The position numbers were made by a program, and so were the translations under genes. Shown here piece after piece: positions 26,630-35,699 of a DNA stretch of 60,292 nucleotides. The notes below the pieces were generated by a model that was given only the letters and a program-made list of their open reading frames with translations, had not been told where the DNA came from and did no database searches. Source of the stretch: Falsibacillus pallidus (GTDB lineage: Bacteria > Bacillota > Bacilli > Bacillales > DSM-25281); contig NZ_QQAY01000017.1 in NCBI RefSeq assembly GCF_003350505.1, forward strand, positions 1 to 60,292. The letters are read 5' to 3'. How positions within the stretch are numbered: the first letter of the stretch is position 1; the number at the start of each line of letters is the position of its first letter.

Positions 26630-27970
26630 TTAGTGTATTTTTTTCTTTGCGAATATAGAAATGACAGTAAGTCCGGCTACCGCCGCAATGCATACCGTGG
26701 AACCGACGATATTATCTTTATTGAATAAAAATGAAATAAAGATGAACGAAAGACCGGCGATAGCAATAATGTTCGTTGCCGGGGACCATTTAAGACGGAA
26801 GGATGGACGCACCTGATCTTCTTTGCGAAGCTTCAGATGGGCCGCGCAGATTCCGATCCAAATCAGCATGACAGTGAATCCTGGAATTGTCATCAAATAA
26901 CCGATGACTTGCTCAGGAGTCATGTATGCAAGGAACACGCCGACGACGATAAAGAAGCTGGTGATCATGATCCCGTTGATCGGAATGCCTGTGCTGGTTG
27001 TTTTAAGCAGTCTTTTAGGAGCCTCGCCGCTTTGTGCCATGGAATACAGGGTCCTTGATGTCGCGTAGATGCCTGAGTTGGCTGCAGACAGGACGGCCGT
27101 CAATAGCACTAAGTTCATGATATGCGCTGCCCCAGGAAGACCTGAGAGGCTGAATACTTGAACGAATGGGCTTTCTTTTGCCGATACTTCGTTCCAAGGC
27201 ATCAATCCGCAGATAATCAGCATTGGAAGTACGTAAAAGATCATGACCCTCCAGACCGTTCCTTTGATGATCTTCGGAAGGACCTTTTCGGAATCCTTGA
27301 CCTCAGTGACCGCGACCCCGATCAACTCTGCCCCGCCATAGGAGAACATGACAACTAAAAGGGCGCTGATTGTTCCGCCGAATCCATGCGGGAAGATTCC
27401 TCCATGTCCGGTGAAATTGGAGATAGGATCATCCACATGGCTTGGCAGAACGCCGAAAATAATAAGGAAACCTAAAACAATGAAAGCAATAAGTGCTAAT
27501 ATCTTAATTCCGGCAAACCAAAATTCCATTTCCCCATAATGCTTGACCTGGAACAAATTGATTCCAATAATGACGATGCCGCAAATCAGGCTCAACAGCC
27601 ATAACGGTACACCGGGAAGCCAGTACTGCAGGAAGCTTCCGCCTGCTAATAGTTCAACGATGGTGACCAGGATCCAGTTGATCCAGTACAGCCATCCAAC
27701 GATGAATGAAATTCTGAATCCAAAAGCTTTATGCACAAGGTTCTGGACATTCAAATTGGGGTGCATCATGGCCATTTCCCCTAAAGCTGCCATGACGATA
27801 AAGAGGAGAAGCCCTCCTGCCAAGTAAGCTAGCACAACACTCGGTCCTGCCATGCTCAATGTGTCTGCACTGCCTTTAAAAATCCCCGTTCCAATCATCC
27901 CTGCCAAAGCAATGAACTGAACGTGCCTTGGCAGCAATCCTTTTTTCAACGCTTGCTGATTCTCCTCCAT
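26630..27970 (-). CDS. T-box-controlled amino acid permease (AAT/APC family)
   Basis: A 446-residue, 12-helix amino acid permease. The N-terminus LKKGLLPRHVQFIALAGMIGTGIFKGSAD is the substrate-binding TM1 of the AAT subfamily, related to YbxG/YvbW/AapA. Further motifs are MFSYGGAELIGVAVTEVKD and SAANSGIYATSRTLYSMAQ. ATG 27968-27970 has AAGGGTG six bases upstream; the open frame runs back through the T-box terminator, so the long form is not real. Expression should rise when the cognate tRNA is uncharged; the leader suggests an aromatic substrate such as phenylalanine. Confidence 0.9.
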   Translation of the reverse strand: MEENQQALKKGLLPRHVQFIALAGMIGTGIFKGSADTLSMAGPSVVLAYLAGGLLLFIVMAALGEMAMMHPNLNVQNLVHKAFGFRISFIVGWLYWINWILVTIVELLAGGSFLQYWLPGVPLWLLSLICGIVIIGINLFQVKHYGEMEFWFAGIKILALIAFIVLGFLIIFGVLPSHVDDPISNFTGHGGIFPHGFGGTISALLVVMFSYGGAELIGVAVTEVKDSEKVLPKIIKGTVWRVMIFYVLPMLIICGLMPWNEVSAKESPFVQVFSLSGLPGAAHIMNLVLLTAVLSAANSGIYATSRTLYSMAQSGEAPKRLLKTTSTGIPINGIMITSFFIVVGVFLAYMTPEQVIGYLMTIPGFTVMLIWIGICAAHLKLRKEDQVRPSFRLKWSPATNIIAIAGLSFIFISFLFNKDNIVGSTVCIAAVAGLTVISIFAKKKIH

Positions 27971-28000
27971 GCTGAACACCCTTTCTCTCTGAACAATAAA

Positions 28001-28271
28001 AAACAAAAACGCCCCTACCGGAAATACCAGTAGGGACGATGAATATCGCGTTACCACCCTAGTTGCAGGAAAAAATCCCTGCCGCTTCATTTTGTTAACG
28101 GCTCACACCGCCCTGATTCAACAGGGAGCTCAAGGAGCGAATTTCATTTTTGTCTGTGTGCTGATTTCCACCATCCATCAGCTCTCTATAAGCAGCAGGA
28201 CAAAAACTACTGAATTCCTATCAACGCTTCTATGAATATTCTTTTGCTTAAACGCTTTTAAGTATTAAAGT
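28001..28271 (-). promoter_or_regulatory. T-box leader of the amino acid permease
   Basis: The minus strand shows the T-box sequence AGGGTGGTAACGCG (plus 28047-28060), the distal Stem I loop GGATGGTGGAA within a GCTGAT/ATCAGC stem, and a strong terminator (28011-28021 with 28027-28035). The likely specifier is TTC (plus 28139-28141, Phe), read by the rule that a purine follows; the overlapping ATT (Ile) cannot be excluded. The leader begins with a 26-nt segment (28246-28271) shared with the second T-box gene of this window. Confidence 0.93.
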
Positions 28272-28278
28272 TTTTACT

Positions 28279-28306
28279 ACTATATCATATTTTAAAGATA
28301 TGTCAA
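28279..28306 (-). promoter_or_regulatory. Sigma-A promoter of the T-box permease
   Basis: On the minus strand TTGACA (plus 28301-28306) and TATAGT (plus 28279-28284) with 16-bp spacing, directly upstream of the T-box leader. Confidence 0.75.
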
Positions 28307-28415
28307 ATGAGTTTTTGATATTTAATAGTATTAGCTGAAATAACATTAATATGCGCATTTAATCCATAAATTGGATTATAATGGTTTCATTCAAACGATG
28401 GATGGAGGAAGAGGT

Positions 28416-28919
28416 ATGGTGCTAATTCGAGATGCCCATGAAACAGAATTGGAATTGATAAGAAAGCAGAGGGTGGAAGCTTATGACGAGCACAAAAATA
28501 AAATTTCATCAAACCATTGGAAAGGGTTGAGGACAGCCATTTCTTCAAAAGCAGATCAAGAAAACGGTGCGATGATATTTGTAGCTGAGCTAGAAGGGGA
28601 AATTGTCGGAAGCATCGTATTATGTCCAGAAAAAACAGATGTCTACCGGGGGCTCGTCGGATCCTCAGATTACCCTGAAATCCGGATGCTCGCAGTTGAC
28701 CCGCATGCGAGGGGAAAAGGGATAGCGCCACTCCTGATAGAAGAATGCCTGCGCCGCTCCAAAGCAAGGGGCTGCACGCACATCGGTCTCCATACAGCCC
28801 CCTTCATGGAAACAGCGATGAAACTCTATCAAAAACTGGGATTCCACCATGTCCCTGAACATGACTTTGAGCCTGCGGATGATGGAGTCGTAGTAAAAGC
28901 ATTTCGGAAAGCATTGTAA
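28416..28919 (+). CDS. GNAT-family N-acetyltransferase
   Basis: A 167-residue acetyl-CoA-dependent acetyltransferase. Motif A is AVDPHARGKGIAPLLIEECL, followed by the GCTHIGLHTAPFMETAMKLYQKLGF region typical of GNATs acting on small molecules. ATG 28416 is chosen because GGAGGAAGAGG ends two bases before it. Substrate unknown. Downstream, 28920-29475 has no convincing gene; it contains repeat array 3 and a palindromic terminator. Confidence 0.88.
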   Translation: MVLIRDAHETELELIRKQRVEAYDEHKNKISSNHWKGLRTAISSKADQENGAMIFVAELEGEIVGSIVLCPEKTDVYRGLVGSSDYPEIRMLAVDPHARGKGIAPLLIEECLRRSKARGCTHIGLHTAPFMETAMKLYQKLGFHHVPEHDFEPADDGVVVKAFRKAL

Positions 28920-29157
28920 AAAAGGTACCGGGTTCAATATTGCCCCTATTTGCATGATGAAAAAGAAAAAAGGTTATGAAAATAGGTGGCATTTGATGAA
29001 GATGGGACAAAATATAGAAAAAAGACCTCCTCCATGTCCAATTTGGGGTCTTAATGAGTGAAATTCTGCTCTCTTTAGAGGTGAAGGAAATTTGCGAGAG
29101 ACATTTGGAGAAAAACAGTGTGGAATTCATAGCGGATTTCCCTTCTTGACGGGGGCT

Positions 29158-29275
29158 ATGCGCGAGAAACGGTTGGCCATGCGCCAAACTCCATGCTCTA
29201 TGCGCGAAAAATGATTCTTATGCGCCGGCCAAGTCCAGCTATGCGCGAAAACTCCAATTCTATGCGCCTGTGGCT
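29158..29275 (+). repeat. 21-bp-period ATGCGC repeat array, locus 3 (six units)
   Basis: Cores begin at 29158, 29179, 29200, 29220, 29241 and 29262. Steps are 21, 21, 20, 21 and 21 bp; the single 20-bp step breaks any heptad reading frame. It lies between convergent genes (GNAT and a hypothetical pair). Confidence 0.9.
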
Positions 29276-29390
29276 AGTTTTCCTAACTAGGTACATAATG
29301 GGATCCTCCTGTTCAATAAGGAAATGCACCACATAGGCCATTTTTCGACAAAAACCGGGTGATGACTGTCACCTTTACTGGAACGGATTG

Positions 29391-29418
29391 AAAAAGGAAC
29401 CGAATTCGGTTCCTTTTT
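29391..29418. terminator. Perfect 28-bp palindromic bidirectional terminator
   Basis: The sequence is a perfect palindrome of 28 bp centred on GAATTC, starting AAAAAGGAAC and ending with five T, between convergent genes. It serves the 29476-30884 minus-strand pair and possibly the plus strand. Confidence 0.82.
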
Positions 29419-29475
29419 CTGTAAAGATCTCTACTCTAATATTCCCTCAAGATCCTCTTTACCAAGAATAATTAA

Positions 29476-30180
29476 TTAATCGATAATTTCATCTCCTCTG
29501 TGATAGCTTTCTCCATTCACGGACTGCTCAGGAAATACAGACTCTCCATTTTTATTCATCGGAAGCCAACCTATATACATAGAACTGTGCGAGAAGAAAT
29601 TATCAAACATTGAATGGGGTTCATTCCGAGAAGTGTCCTTAAAGTTCTCCATATAGTAAGCCCAGTCTTTCGGGAGTTTCTTGAATCCATAGGTGCTCTC
29701 ATCTAATAAAGCTGTGGTTTTCATCTGCGTCCCAGGCTCATATGTGGATATCCCTCCTGATCCGGAATAGGATCGTCTCTTTAAGAGGTAAAAGTCAATC
29801 TGCCCCAACTGGTCATCAGGATGCATGTTCCAAACGATGTATTGTGAAGACGGATCATTCTTCTTAAAGGTCCAGATTCTAGGGGAGCCGTTGGTTACAA
29901 TGGAATCCATTGCCCACTTATGATGTTTCCATACGACAAAAATCAGTCCGTAAGTGTCCTTGGATGTTATAAAAGGAACCAGCACATGAGTTGAATCGAT
30001 CGCAAGGATTTCTTGTATATTGTCTGGCCGAAAAGTTGTATCTTCCTTGGCGGCCATGGACATAATTTCTTTCTCCGTAGGAAGGCCGCTCGGCTTTGCT
30101 AAATAGAACCAATATGCTGATAAGATGGCGATGACGAGTACCAGTGCTAAAAACATTGAAAGCTTTCTTCGTTTGGTCAT
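29476..30180 (-). CDS. Hypothetical membrane-anchored extracytoplasmic protein
   Basis: A 234-residue protein with a basic N-terminus (TKRRK), one transmembrane helix (about 8-28) and a long outer domain rich in Trp/Tyr (FVVWKHHKWAMDS, KKLPKDWAYYMENF). No lipobox. Its start overlaps the stop of the upstream gene by four bases (ATGA), so the two are translated together. I recognise no family. The mixed aromatic-rich domain suggests a beta-structured surface or binding protein. Confidence 0.75.
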   Translation of the reverse strand: MTKRRKLSMFLALVLVIAILSAYWFYLAKPSGLPTEKEIMSMAAKEDTTFRPDNIQEILAIDSTHVLVPFITSKDTYGLIFVVWKHHKWAMDSIVTNGSPRIWTFKKNDPSSQYIVWNMHPDDQLGQIDFYLLKRRSYSGSGGISTYEPGTQMKTTALLDESTYGFKKLPKDWAYYMENFKDTSRNEPHSMFDNFFSHSSMYIGWLPMNKNGESVFPEQSVNGESYHRGDEIID

Positions 30181-30884
30181 TCTTCATCCACCCCCTCGAA
30201 AATAGAATCAGGTGAGCGGAAATAGTGCTGTTTTTCCTTGCTTGTTATCAAAATGCCTTTCCCATCTTTCGCAACATAAACAAGTGTCTCGATGCCGCTT
30301 CCCCACTTCGATGAAGTTCCTTTCAAGACATAAGGAAAAGTTTCTACCACTTGTGTTCTATCGAGAGAGGCGGTTTGATCATGCCAGTTGAAGATATTCA
30401 ATTCTTCTTCTTTCATATTTTCCACAGCGGTTTGAAGCTTCTTAGAATCGACCATTTCCTCTTTGCCGCTCGGATGGATCACAATGACCGAAGGGGAGTG
30501 GATGTTTGAGACATAGGTGCTTGCCACATCCCTTGGAAAAAGCATATGGTGAACGGAAATGCTCAGGAGGCTGGATATCAAAAAAATGAAATTCGCTGCA
30601 AACCCTAGCCATGCATAGGGACGGTAGGCTTGCCAGCGACCTTCTTTCCGACGTAAAACACCGAATAAAATCCATACGCCAAGAGGGAGAATGGATATTT
30701 GTATAATTTCCCCAAAGAAATGCATTTTGAAGGAAAATGAAAATAAACCGATTACCATGACAAAAATAATTTTCCATGTTTTCAGCTTAATCTCTTTTCT
30801 CCGGTAAATAAAAACTGCTGAAAAAATAATCAGCCCCCATGCAGCAAGGCTGAACAGAACGGCTGGGAGGTTGAAGTTGGACAA
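30177..30884 (-). CDS. Hypothetical membrane protein with C-terminal extracytoplasmic domain
   Basis: A 235-residue protein with about four helices in the first 120 residues, followed by a domain of about 110 residues with ILITSKEKQHYF near its end. TTG 30884 is the start, with AAGGGGGA upstream. It is coupled to the downstream gene by a four-base overlap. No family is recognised; the two proteins probably act together in the envelope. Confidence 0.75.
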   Translation of the reverse strand: MSNFNLPAVLFSLAAWGLIIFSAVFIYRRKEIKLKTWKIIFVMVIGLFSFSFKMHFFGEIIQISILPLGVWILFGVLRRKEGRWQAYRPYAWLGFAANFIFLISSLLSISVHHMLFPRDVASTYVSNIHSPSVIVIHPSGKEEMVDSKKLQTAVENMKEEELNIFNWHDQTASLDRTQVVETFPYVLKGTSSKWGSGIETLVYVAKDGKGILITSKEKQHYFRSPDSIFEGVDEE

Positions 30885-31051
30885 AATGAATCCCCCTTAT
30901 TTCTCTTTTTATCCATTTTATCAAATAAATGGGTTGACTAATGTCATTTATTAAAAATTGCCCCCATCCCAAAAGAGGATTCCGCACAATTTATCTAGAA
31001 AACAATGAGTATTAACCAATCAAGAAAACTTACATAAATGGGGAGATTAAT

Positions 31052-32143
31052 ATGAATAAAACGCTGATAGAAGCTTTTAAAACTGCAGAATACCCGGTCA
31101 ATGGACATGGAAAGAGAAACATGAAAGTCCTGAAAGATGCGTTCGACACAATCGATGATCATCTGGAAAGTGATATGTACGGGGCAGGGAAGGTCATTGA
31201 GGAGTTTCAAGAAAAAATGGCTAAGTACCTCGGCAAAAAAAGTGCGGTCTTTTTCCCGAGCGGCACCATGGCGCAGCAGATTGCCCTGCGAATCTGGAGT
31301 GATGAAAAAGGGATCAAAAAAGTCGCCTACCATCCGCTATGCCATTTGGAAATCCACGAACAGGATGGCTTAAAGAAGCTTCATCATATAGAGTCCGTTC
31401 TACTGACAGAGAAAGATAGAGTGATTGAAATGGAAGATATCTTAAACATGGAGGATGAGGTCTCTGCCATACTTCTTGAACTCCCTCAGCGTGAGATCGG
31501 AGGGCAGCTGCCTGATTATAAAACACTGGAAGACATCTCTTCCTATTGCAAAGAAAAGGGAATCAGGCTTCATTTAGACGGGGCGCGCCTGTATGAAGTC
31601 CTGCCATTCTATCAAAAAACGGCTGCAGAGGTCTGTTCCTTATTTGATAGTGTCTATGTCTCACTTTATAAAGGGATTGGCGGCATTGCCGGTGCCATTT
31701 TAGCCGGAGATGAATCTTTTACCCAGGAAGCGAAGATCTGGAAAACACGCCACGGCGGCAATTTGATCAGCCTTTATCCGTATATCCTGACGGCAGACCA
31801 TTATTTTGAAGAAAGAGTCGGAAAGATGGAGCAGTATTTTATCGAGGCCATTGAGTATGCTTCATTTTTCAATGCCTGCCACCGGGTTGAGACCATTCCG
31901 GCTGTACCGGTTTCAAATATGTTCCACGTCCATTTTCATCTTGCGAAAGAAAAGGCAGAGGCGATTTTGCTTGAGGTTGCTGAAGAAACAGGGGTCGTCT
32001 TTACCGGCTATCTAAAAGAAGTGAATGATCATCAATGCTCGTATGAAGCGTCCATCGGTGATTTATATCATACCGTTCCAAAAGATCGTTTGATGGATGC
32101 TTTCTGGATGCTGGATGAAAAATTGAAGGCAGCTGGAGAGTAA
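31052..32143 (+). CDS. Threonine aldolase/beta-eliminating lyase family PLP enzyme
   Basis: A 363-residue fold-type I PLP enzyme, probably cleaving L-threonine or allo-threonine to glycine and acetaldehyde. Early residues SDMYGAGKVIEEFQEKMA and FPSGTMAQQIALRIW form the cofactor phosphate site, HLDGARLYE carries the PLP-ring aspartate, and SLYKGIGG holds the Schiff-base Lys. GTAD-like variants of the family exist, so the exact substrate is uncertain. GGGGAG precedes the ATG. An operon with the next gene is likely (80 bp gap, no terminator). Confidence 0.85.
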   Translation: MNKTLIEAFKTAEYPVNGHGKRNMKVLKDAFDTIDDHLESDMYGAGKVIEEFQEKMAKYLGKKSAVFFPSGTMAQQIALRIWSDEKGIKKVAYHPLCHLEIHEQDGLKKLHHIESVLLTEKDRVIEMEDILNMEDEVSAILLELPQREIGGQLPDYKTLEDISSYCKEKGIRLHLDGARLYEVLPFYQKTAAEVCSLFDSVYVSLYKGIGGIAGAILAGDESFTQEAKIWKTRHGGNLISLYPYILTADHYFEERVGKMEQYFIEAIEYASFFNACHRVETIPAVPVSNMFHVHFHLAKEKAEAILLEVAEETGVVFTGYLKEVNDHQCSYEASIGDLYHTVPKDRLMDAFWMLDEKLKAAGE

Positions 32144-32222
32144 GGAGACGGGATGTTTTCTTTTCGTGGAATTATCCATTATGCTGATTGAGACGATTCC
32201 AAGAGAGGAAAGAAGGGCAGAC

Positions 32223-33293
32223 ATGAAGGAAATTCACAGCGAGATTATTCAATTCAGAGGTTCTCACTACGATTTTGGGTATATGCAGGGCATGCGGCTG
32301 AAGAATTCTTTGACCGTTATCAATCGGGAAAATCAATGGAAAGTGCGGAAGCCCCGATTCGAAATAGATGAACAGGAAGCCAAACGGGAAATCAAGCGAT
32401 TCGCACCGGGTATATGGGATGAGCTTTTGGGGCTTCAAGATGCTCTTCAATGGCCGATGCAGCAGGTGCTGCAGGAGTTCGGCGGCTACCGGGTGGAGTA
32501 TAACCGTTCCGGCTGCTCGATTTTGACTGGAGAGGATTATCTCATCCGCAACTACGATTACCATCCGAAGACGTATGAAGGGCGGTATGTATTGTACCAG
32601 CCGACAGACGGCAAGGGGTATGCGATGATTGGACCAAGCCAGCGGGGAACGGGCCGGATGGACGGCATGAATGAACACGGGCTTGCTGTCGGCTACAATT
32701 TCATGAATCGAAAAAAGCCCGGAGATGGGTTCATTTGCTGCATGATTGGCAGGCTCATCCTGGAGTCTTGCGCAACTGTTGCCGAAGCTGCTGCGATGCT
32801 CAAGGAAATACCTCACCGCCATTCTTTTAGCTATGTGGTCTATGACAGGGATCGGGAAGCTGTTGTGATTGAAGCCTCTCCTCGCGATGTGCAAGTGAGA
32901 ATGGCAGCTGCCTGTACAAACCACTTTGAAATCATGAAGGATGAAAACCGCAGGCATCTGGTTGATTCTGAACGAAGGCTCAAAGTCATTGAAGATACAC
33001 GGGCAGCTGCAACATTAAATGCTAAGCAGGCATTCCGGCTATTGAATGATACTGATAAAGGCGTCTTTTCCGATTTGTATGGAAGCTGGGCAGGGACCAT
33101 CCACACAACTGCCTACTTGCCGCATCAAATGAAGGCTTGGATTACGCTCGGAGGGGACAGGGAGCCAGTAGAATTCGACTTCGGAAAGTGGCTGGAAGGA
33201 GCAGATCTGGAAGCGGGCAGGATCACAGGCGCCGTTGATACAGATATTCCTTTTCTGCACATGGATGAGAATGCGGATTGGTATAAAAGGTAG
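32223..33293 (+). CDS. C45-family peptidase/acyltransferase (NTN hydrolase)
   Basis: A 356-residue protein of the penicillin isopenicillin-N acyltransferase/linear amide hydrolase family. The nucleophile is C98 in NRSGCSIL; the Gly-Cys before it fits autoproteolysis to expose an N-terminal Cys. Downstream NYDYHP and GMNEHGLAVGYNF are typical of the C45 fold. It may hydrolyse acyl-amino acids or related amides. ATG 32223 has AGAAGG upstream; the open frame extends to 32166 without a site. It probably shares a transcript with the preceding PLP enzyme. Confidence 0.87.
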   Translation: MKEIHSEIIQFRGSHYDFGYMQGMRLKNSLTVINRENQWKVRKPRFEIDEQEAKREIKRFAPGIWDELLGLQDALQWPMQQVLQEFGGYRVEYNRSGCSILTGEDYLIRNYDYHPKTYEGRYVLYQPTDGKGYAMIGPSQRGTGRMDGMNEHGLAVGYNFMNRKKPGDGFICCMIGRLILESCATVAEAAAMLKEIPHRHSFSYVVYDRDREAVVIEASPRDVQVRMAAACTNHFEIMKDENRRHLVDSERRLKVIEDTRAAATLNAKQAFRLLNDTDKGVFSDLYGSWAGTIHTTAYLPHQMKAWITLGGDREPVEFDFGKWLEGADLEAGRITGAVDTDIPFLHMDENADWYKR

Positions 33294-33301
33294 ACCAAAC
33301 A

Positions 33302-33333
33302 AAAGAGAGGACCGGATATTCCGGTCCTCTTTC
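33302..33333. terminator. Bidirectional terminator
   Basis: A 10-bp perfect stem AGAGGACCGG/CCGGTCCTCT (33306-33315 with 33321-33330) between convergent genes, with A and T runs on both flanks. Confidence 0.88.
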
Positions 33334-33339
33334 GTCTAA

Positions 33340-34014
33340 TTATATAAATTTAACAATATCATCAAATGGACGGCGTGATTTTTCTGCCGGCTCATTGACG
33401 CGGTAGCCGAATGCCACCATGACGGAAATGCCGAAATGGCCGTCTTCCAACAAGCCCTCGTCAGCGAGCAGCTTATTCATTTTGTCCATGTTGAATCCTT
33501 CAATTGGACAGGAGTCGACCCCGATCTGGGCTGCCGCTGTCATCATATTGGCAAGGGCAATATAGGTTTGTTTGCCTGCCCAATCCAGTAGCGGACGGTC
33601 TCCATCAAGAAGCTTAAAGTCTTCTTTCTGAAACTCTTCGATGCGCTGCATATATTTCTTAAAGTTTTCTTCAGGCATATTTTTCCCATTCTTGAAATGA
33701 TCCTGCAAATAGGCTGAATTATATTCTGTATCGAGCTTGGTTCGAGATAAAATCACCACAAAATGGCTGGCTTCGGGAAGTTTTCCGTAAGCACCCCAAG
33801 CAGCATTCTTGATCTTTTCTCTCATTTCCTCGCTTTGAATCACAAGGAAGCGCCATGGCTCAAAGCCGAAGGAACTTGGGGATAAGCGCCCTGTTTCCAT
33901 GATGAATTGGAAATCATCTTCAGGAATTTTCTTGTCAGGGTCAAATTGCTTCGTTGCATGTCTAAAATGAAAAGCCTCAAGGATTTCCTGTTTCAATGTG
34001 TCTTTATCACGCAT
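33340..34014 (-). CDS. NAD(P)H-dependent FMN nitroreductase (YfkO-like)
   Basis: A 224-residue homodimeric flavoprotein that reduces nitro compounds and quinones with NAD(P)H. FHFRHATKQFDP is the FMN phosphate site; ETGRLSPSSFGFEPWRFLVI and the C-terminal SRRPFDDIVKF are typical of the NfsB/YfkO group. AAAGGAA precedes the ATG. Monocistronic. Confidence 0.9.
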   Translation of the reverse strand: MRDKDTLKQEILEAFHFRHATKQFDPDKKIPEDDFQFIMETGRLSPSSFGFEPWRFLVIQSEEMREKIKNAAWGAYGKLPEASHFVVILSRTKLDTEYNSAYLQDHFKNGKNMPEENFKKYMQRIEEFQKEDFKLLDGDRPLLDWAGKQTYIALANMMTAAAQIGVDSCPIEGFNMDKMNKLLADEGLLEDGHFGISVMVAFGYRVNEPAEKSRRPFDDIVKFI

Positions 34015-34126
34015 TTATCATCGTTCCTTTCCTTTCATTTTTCCATCATCATAAAGGTAACACATTCATTATGCGCATTTCATTTCATTCGTATCGGAGA
34101 ATGTGCTGAAGTTTTGTAAAATAGGG

Positions 34127-34155
34127 TTTCTAACGTGGTAAATATTAGGTATAAT
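34127..34155 (+). promoter_or_regulatory. Possible promoter of the SDR gene
   Basis: A consensus -10 TATAAT at 34150-34155; the -35 (TTTCTA at 34127-34132) is weak. Confidence 0.35.
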
Positions 34156-34207
34156 ATATGTGAATTCATTCACAAACTTTAATTATAATCTCATGAAAAG
34201 GGCTGAT

Positions 34208-35107
34208 ATGATGGAGAAAAAAGTGGTCATTGCCGGTGGAACCGGATTTATTGGTCAATACCTTAAAGAAAAGTTCACAGAGGATGGTTATAAAGTCTTC
34301 ATCATTTCCAGGCGTTCCCCCAATATACAGTGGGAGGATGAACCAGGAATCCTAAAAGCATTGGAAGACGCTGAAGTCCTCATCAACTTGGCTGGGAAGT
34401 CAGTGGATTGCCGCTACAATGAAAAAAATAAAAGAGAAATCTTCAGATCAAGAACGCAAACGACTGAGATATTAGGAAATGCTCTGTTAAAATGTGAAAA
34501 CCCTCCTGCACTATGGCTCAATTCAAGTACAGCAACCATATACCGCCACGCAGAGGATCGGCCGATGACAGAAGAAGGCGGTGAAATCGGGAGCGGATTT
34601 TCTGTTGAGGTAGCGAAGGAATGGGAAAAATACTTTTTTGGATTCGATCTGCCGAAGACTCGCCAAGCAGCATTAAGGATCGCCATCGTATTGGGACCTG
34701 ACGGCGGTGTCATGGGTCCATTTAAAAACCTTGTTAAATTCGGTCTCGGGGGACATCAAGGGCCTGGCAATCAAAAGTTCAGCTGGATTCACATTGAAGA
34801 TTTGCATCAAATCATGCTGTTTTTAATGGAAAGAGAGGATTTAAGCGGGGTGTTCAATTGCTCTGCACCAAATCCAGTCGACAACCGGAAACTGATGGAG
34901 CTATTGAGAAAGAACATGAATATGAAGTGGGGTCTGCCTTCCCCTAAGTGGATGCTCGAGATGGGCGCTGTATTCATCAAGACAGAAACGGAGCTGATTT
35001 TGAAAAGCCGATGGGTCCTTCCAGAACGGCTGTTAAAGGAAGGATATACGTTTAGGTATCCACAGCTTAATCAGGCGCTGGAAAATATCCTTCAAAAAAA
35101 TAATTAA
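34208..35107 (+). CDS. TIGR01777-type NAD(P)-binding epimerase/reductase (SDR39U1, YfhF-like)
   Basis: A 299-residue short-chain dehydrogenase of the atypical SDR39U1 family. The Rossmann motif GGTGFIGQYL is at the N-terminus, LINLAGKSVDCRY and LNSSTATIYRH in the middle, and the C-terminal DUF1731-type segment MLEMGAVFIKTETELILKSRWVLPERL at the end. It is widely conserved, with no firmly known substrate. ATG 34208 or the adjacent 34211, with AAGGG upstream. Confidence 0.88.
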   Translation: MMEKKVVIAGGTGFIGQYLKEKFTEDGYKVFIISRRSPNIQWEDEPGILKALEDAEVLINLAGKSVDCRYNEKNKREIFRSRTQTTEILGNALLKCENPPALWLNSSTATIYRHAEDRPMTEEGGEIGSGFSVEVAKEWEKYFFGFDLPKTRQAALRIAIVLGPDGGVMGPFKNLVKFGLGGHQGPGNQKFSWIHIEDLHQIMLFLMEREDLSGVFNCSAPNPVDNRKLMELLRKNMNMKWGLPSPKWMLEMGAVFIKTETELILKSRWVLPERLLKEGYTFRYPQLNQALENILQKNN

Positions 35108-35181
35108 TTTTTTGTGATCCAATTATCTGTTTGGTCCGTTTTCTATTTGAATAAATCAAAAATAGAAAGGGTCGAATAAAT

Positions 35182-35541
35182 ATGGCTCAAAAATTTACTA
35201 AAGGATTAGGTGTTATTTTTATACTGTTGGGCATTGTTGGCTTTATATTGCCGATGGAGGGGATATTTCATCTGACTCCGATGCATAATATTGTCCACTT
35301 GGCATCAGGTATCATCGCCCTTATTATGAGCGGAACGGAGGCAAAGGCTGCCTTATATGCTAAAGTATTTGGATTTGTCTATTTGCTGGTTGCTATCTTA
35401 GGATTATTCACACATGAATTTGCAGGAATCATTTTCTTAATATCCGATAATATCCTTCACTTCATTATTGCATTTGCTTCCATCTATATTGGATTTGCAT
35501 CCAAAGCATCAAAGCCGGCCAATCATACAGCAGCGCATTAA
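35182..35541 (+). CDS. DUF4383 four-helix membrane protein
   Basis: A 119-residue protein with four transmembrane helices and two HNIVHLASGI/HFIIAFASI segments, each starting with His, as in DUF4383 proteins. Function unknown; related genes are often stress-induced. AAAGGG precedes the ATG, and a terminator follows. Confidence 0.8.
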   Translation: MAQKFTKGLGVIFILLGIVGFILPMEGIFHLTPMHNIVHLASGIIALIMSGTEAKAALYAKVFGFVYLLVAILGLFTHEFAGIIFLISDNILHFIIAFASIYIGFASKASKPANHTAAH

Positions 35542-35567
35542 GATATTAGACTAATAGCTGAAAAATC

Positions 35568-35605
35568 AAGGATAGTCCTCGCTGGAATGAGGATTATCCT
35601 TTTTG
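35568..35605 (+). terminator. Terminator of the DUF4383 gene
   Basis: A 13-bp stem with one mismatch (35568-35580 with 35588-35600) followed by T5. Confidence 0.85.
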
Positions 35606-35699
35606 TGTGTGCACGTATAAGGTTCCATTCCTGTATTTGAGAACCAGCCCGCCAATATGGGATAATGGAAAAAAGATTTCCATAGAAAAGGTGTTGCAA

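Noticed and set aside
28955-29062. 35-codon frame downstream of the GNAT gene
   Set aside because: No ribosome binding site and lysine-rich low-complexity start; no support.
13757-29358. Shared CGACAAAAACCGGG near arrays 2 and 3 (about 13760 and 29346)
   Set aside because: A 14-bp match seen only at two of five arrays; distance to the array differs (about 30-80 bp). Could be chance.
35128-35141. CTGTTTGGTCCGTT shared with MITE copy 2 at about 16337
   Set aside because: A 14-mer match is expected a few times by chance in 60 kb, and flanks show no further similarity.
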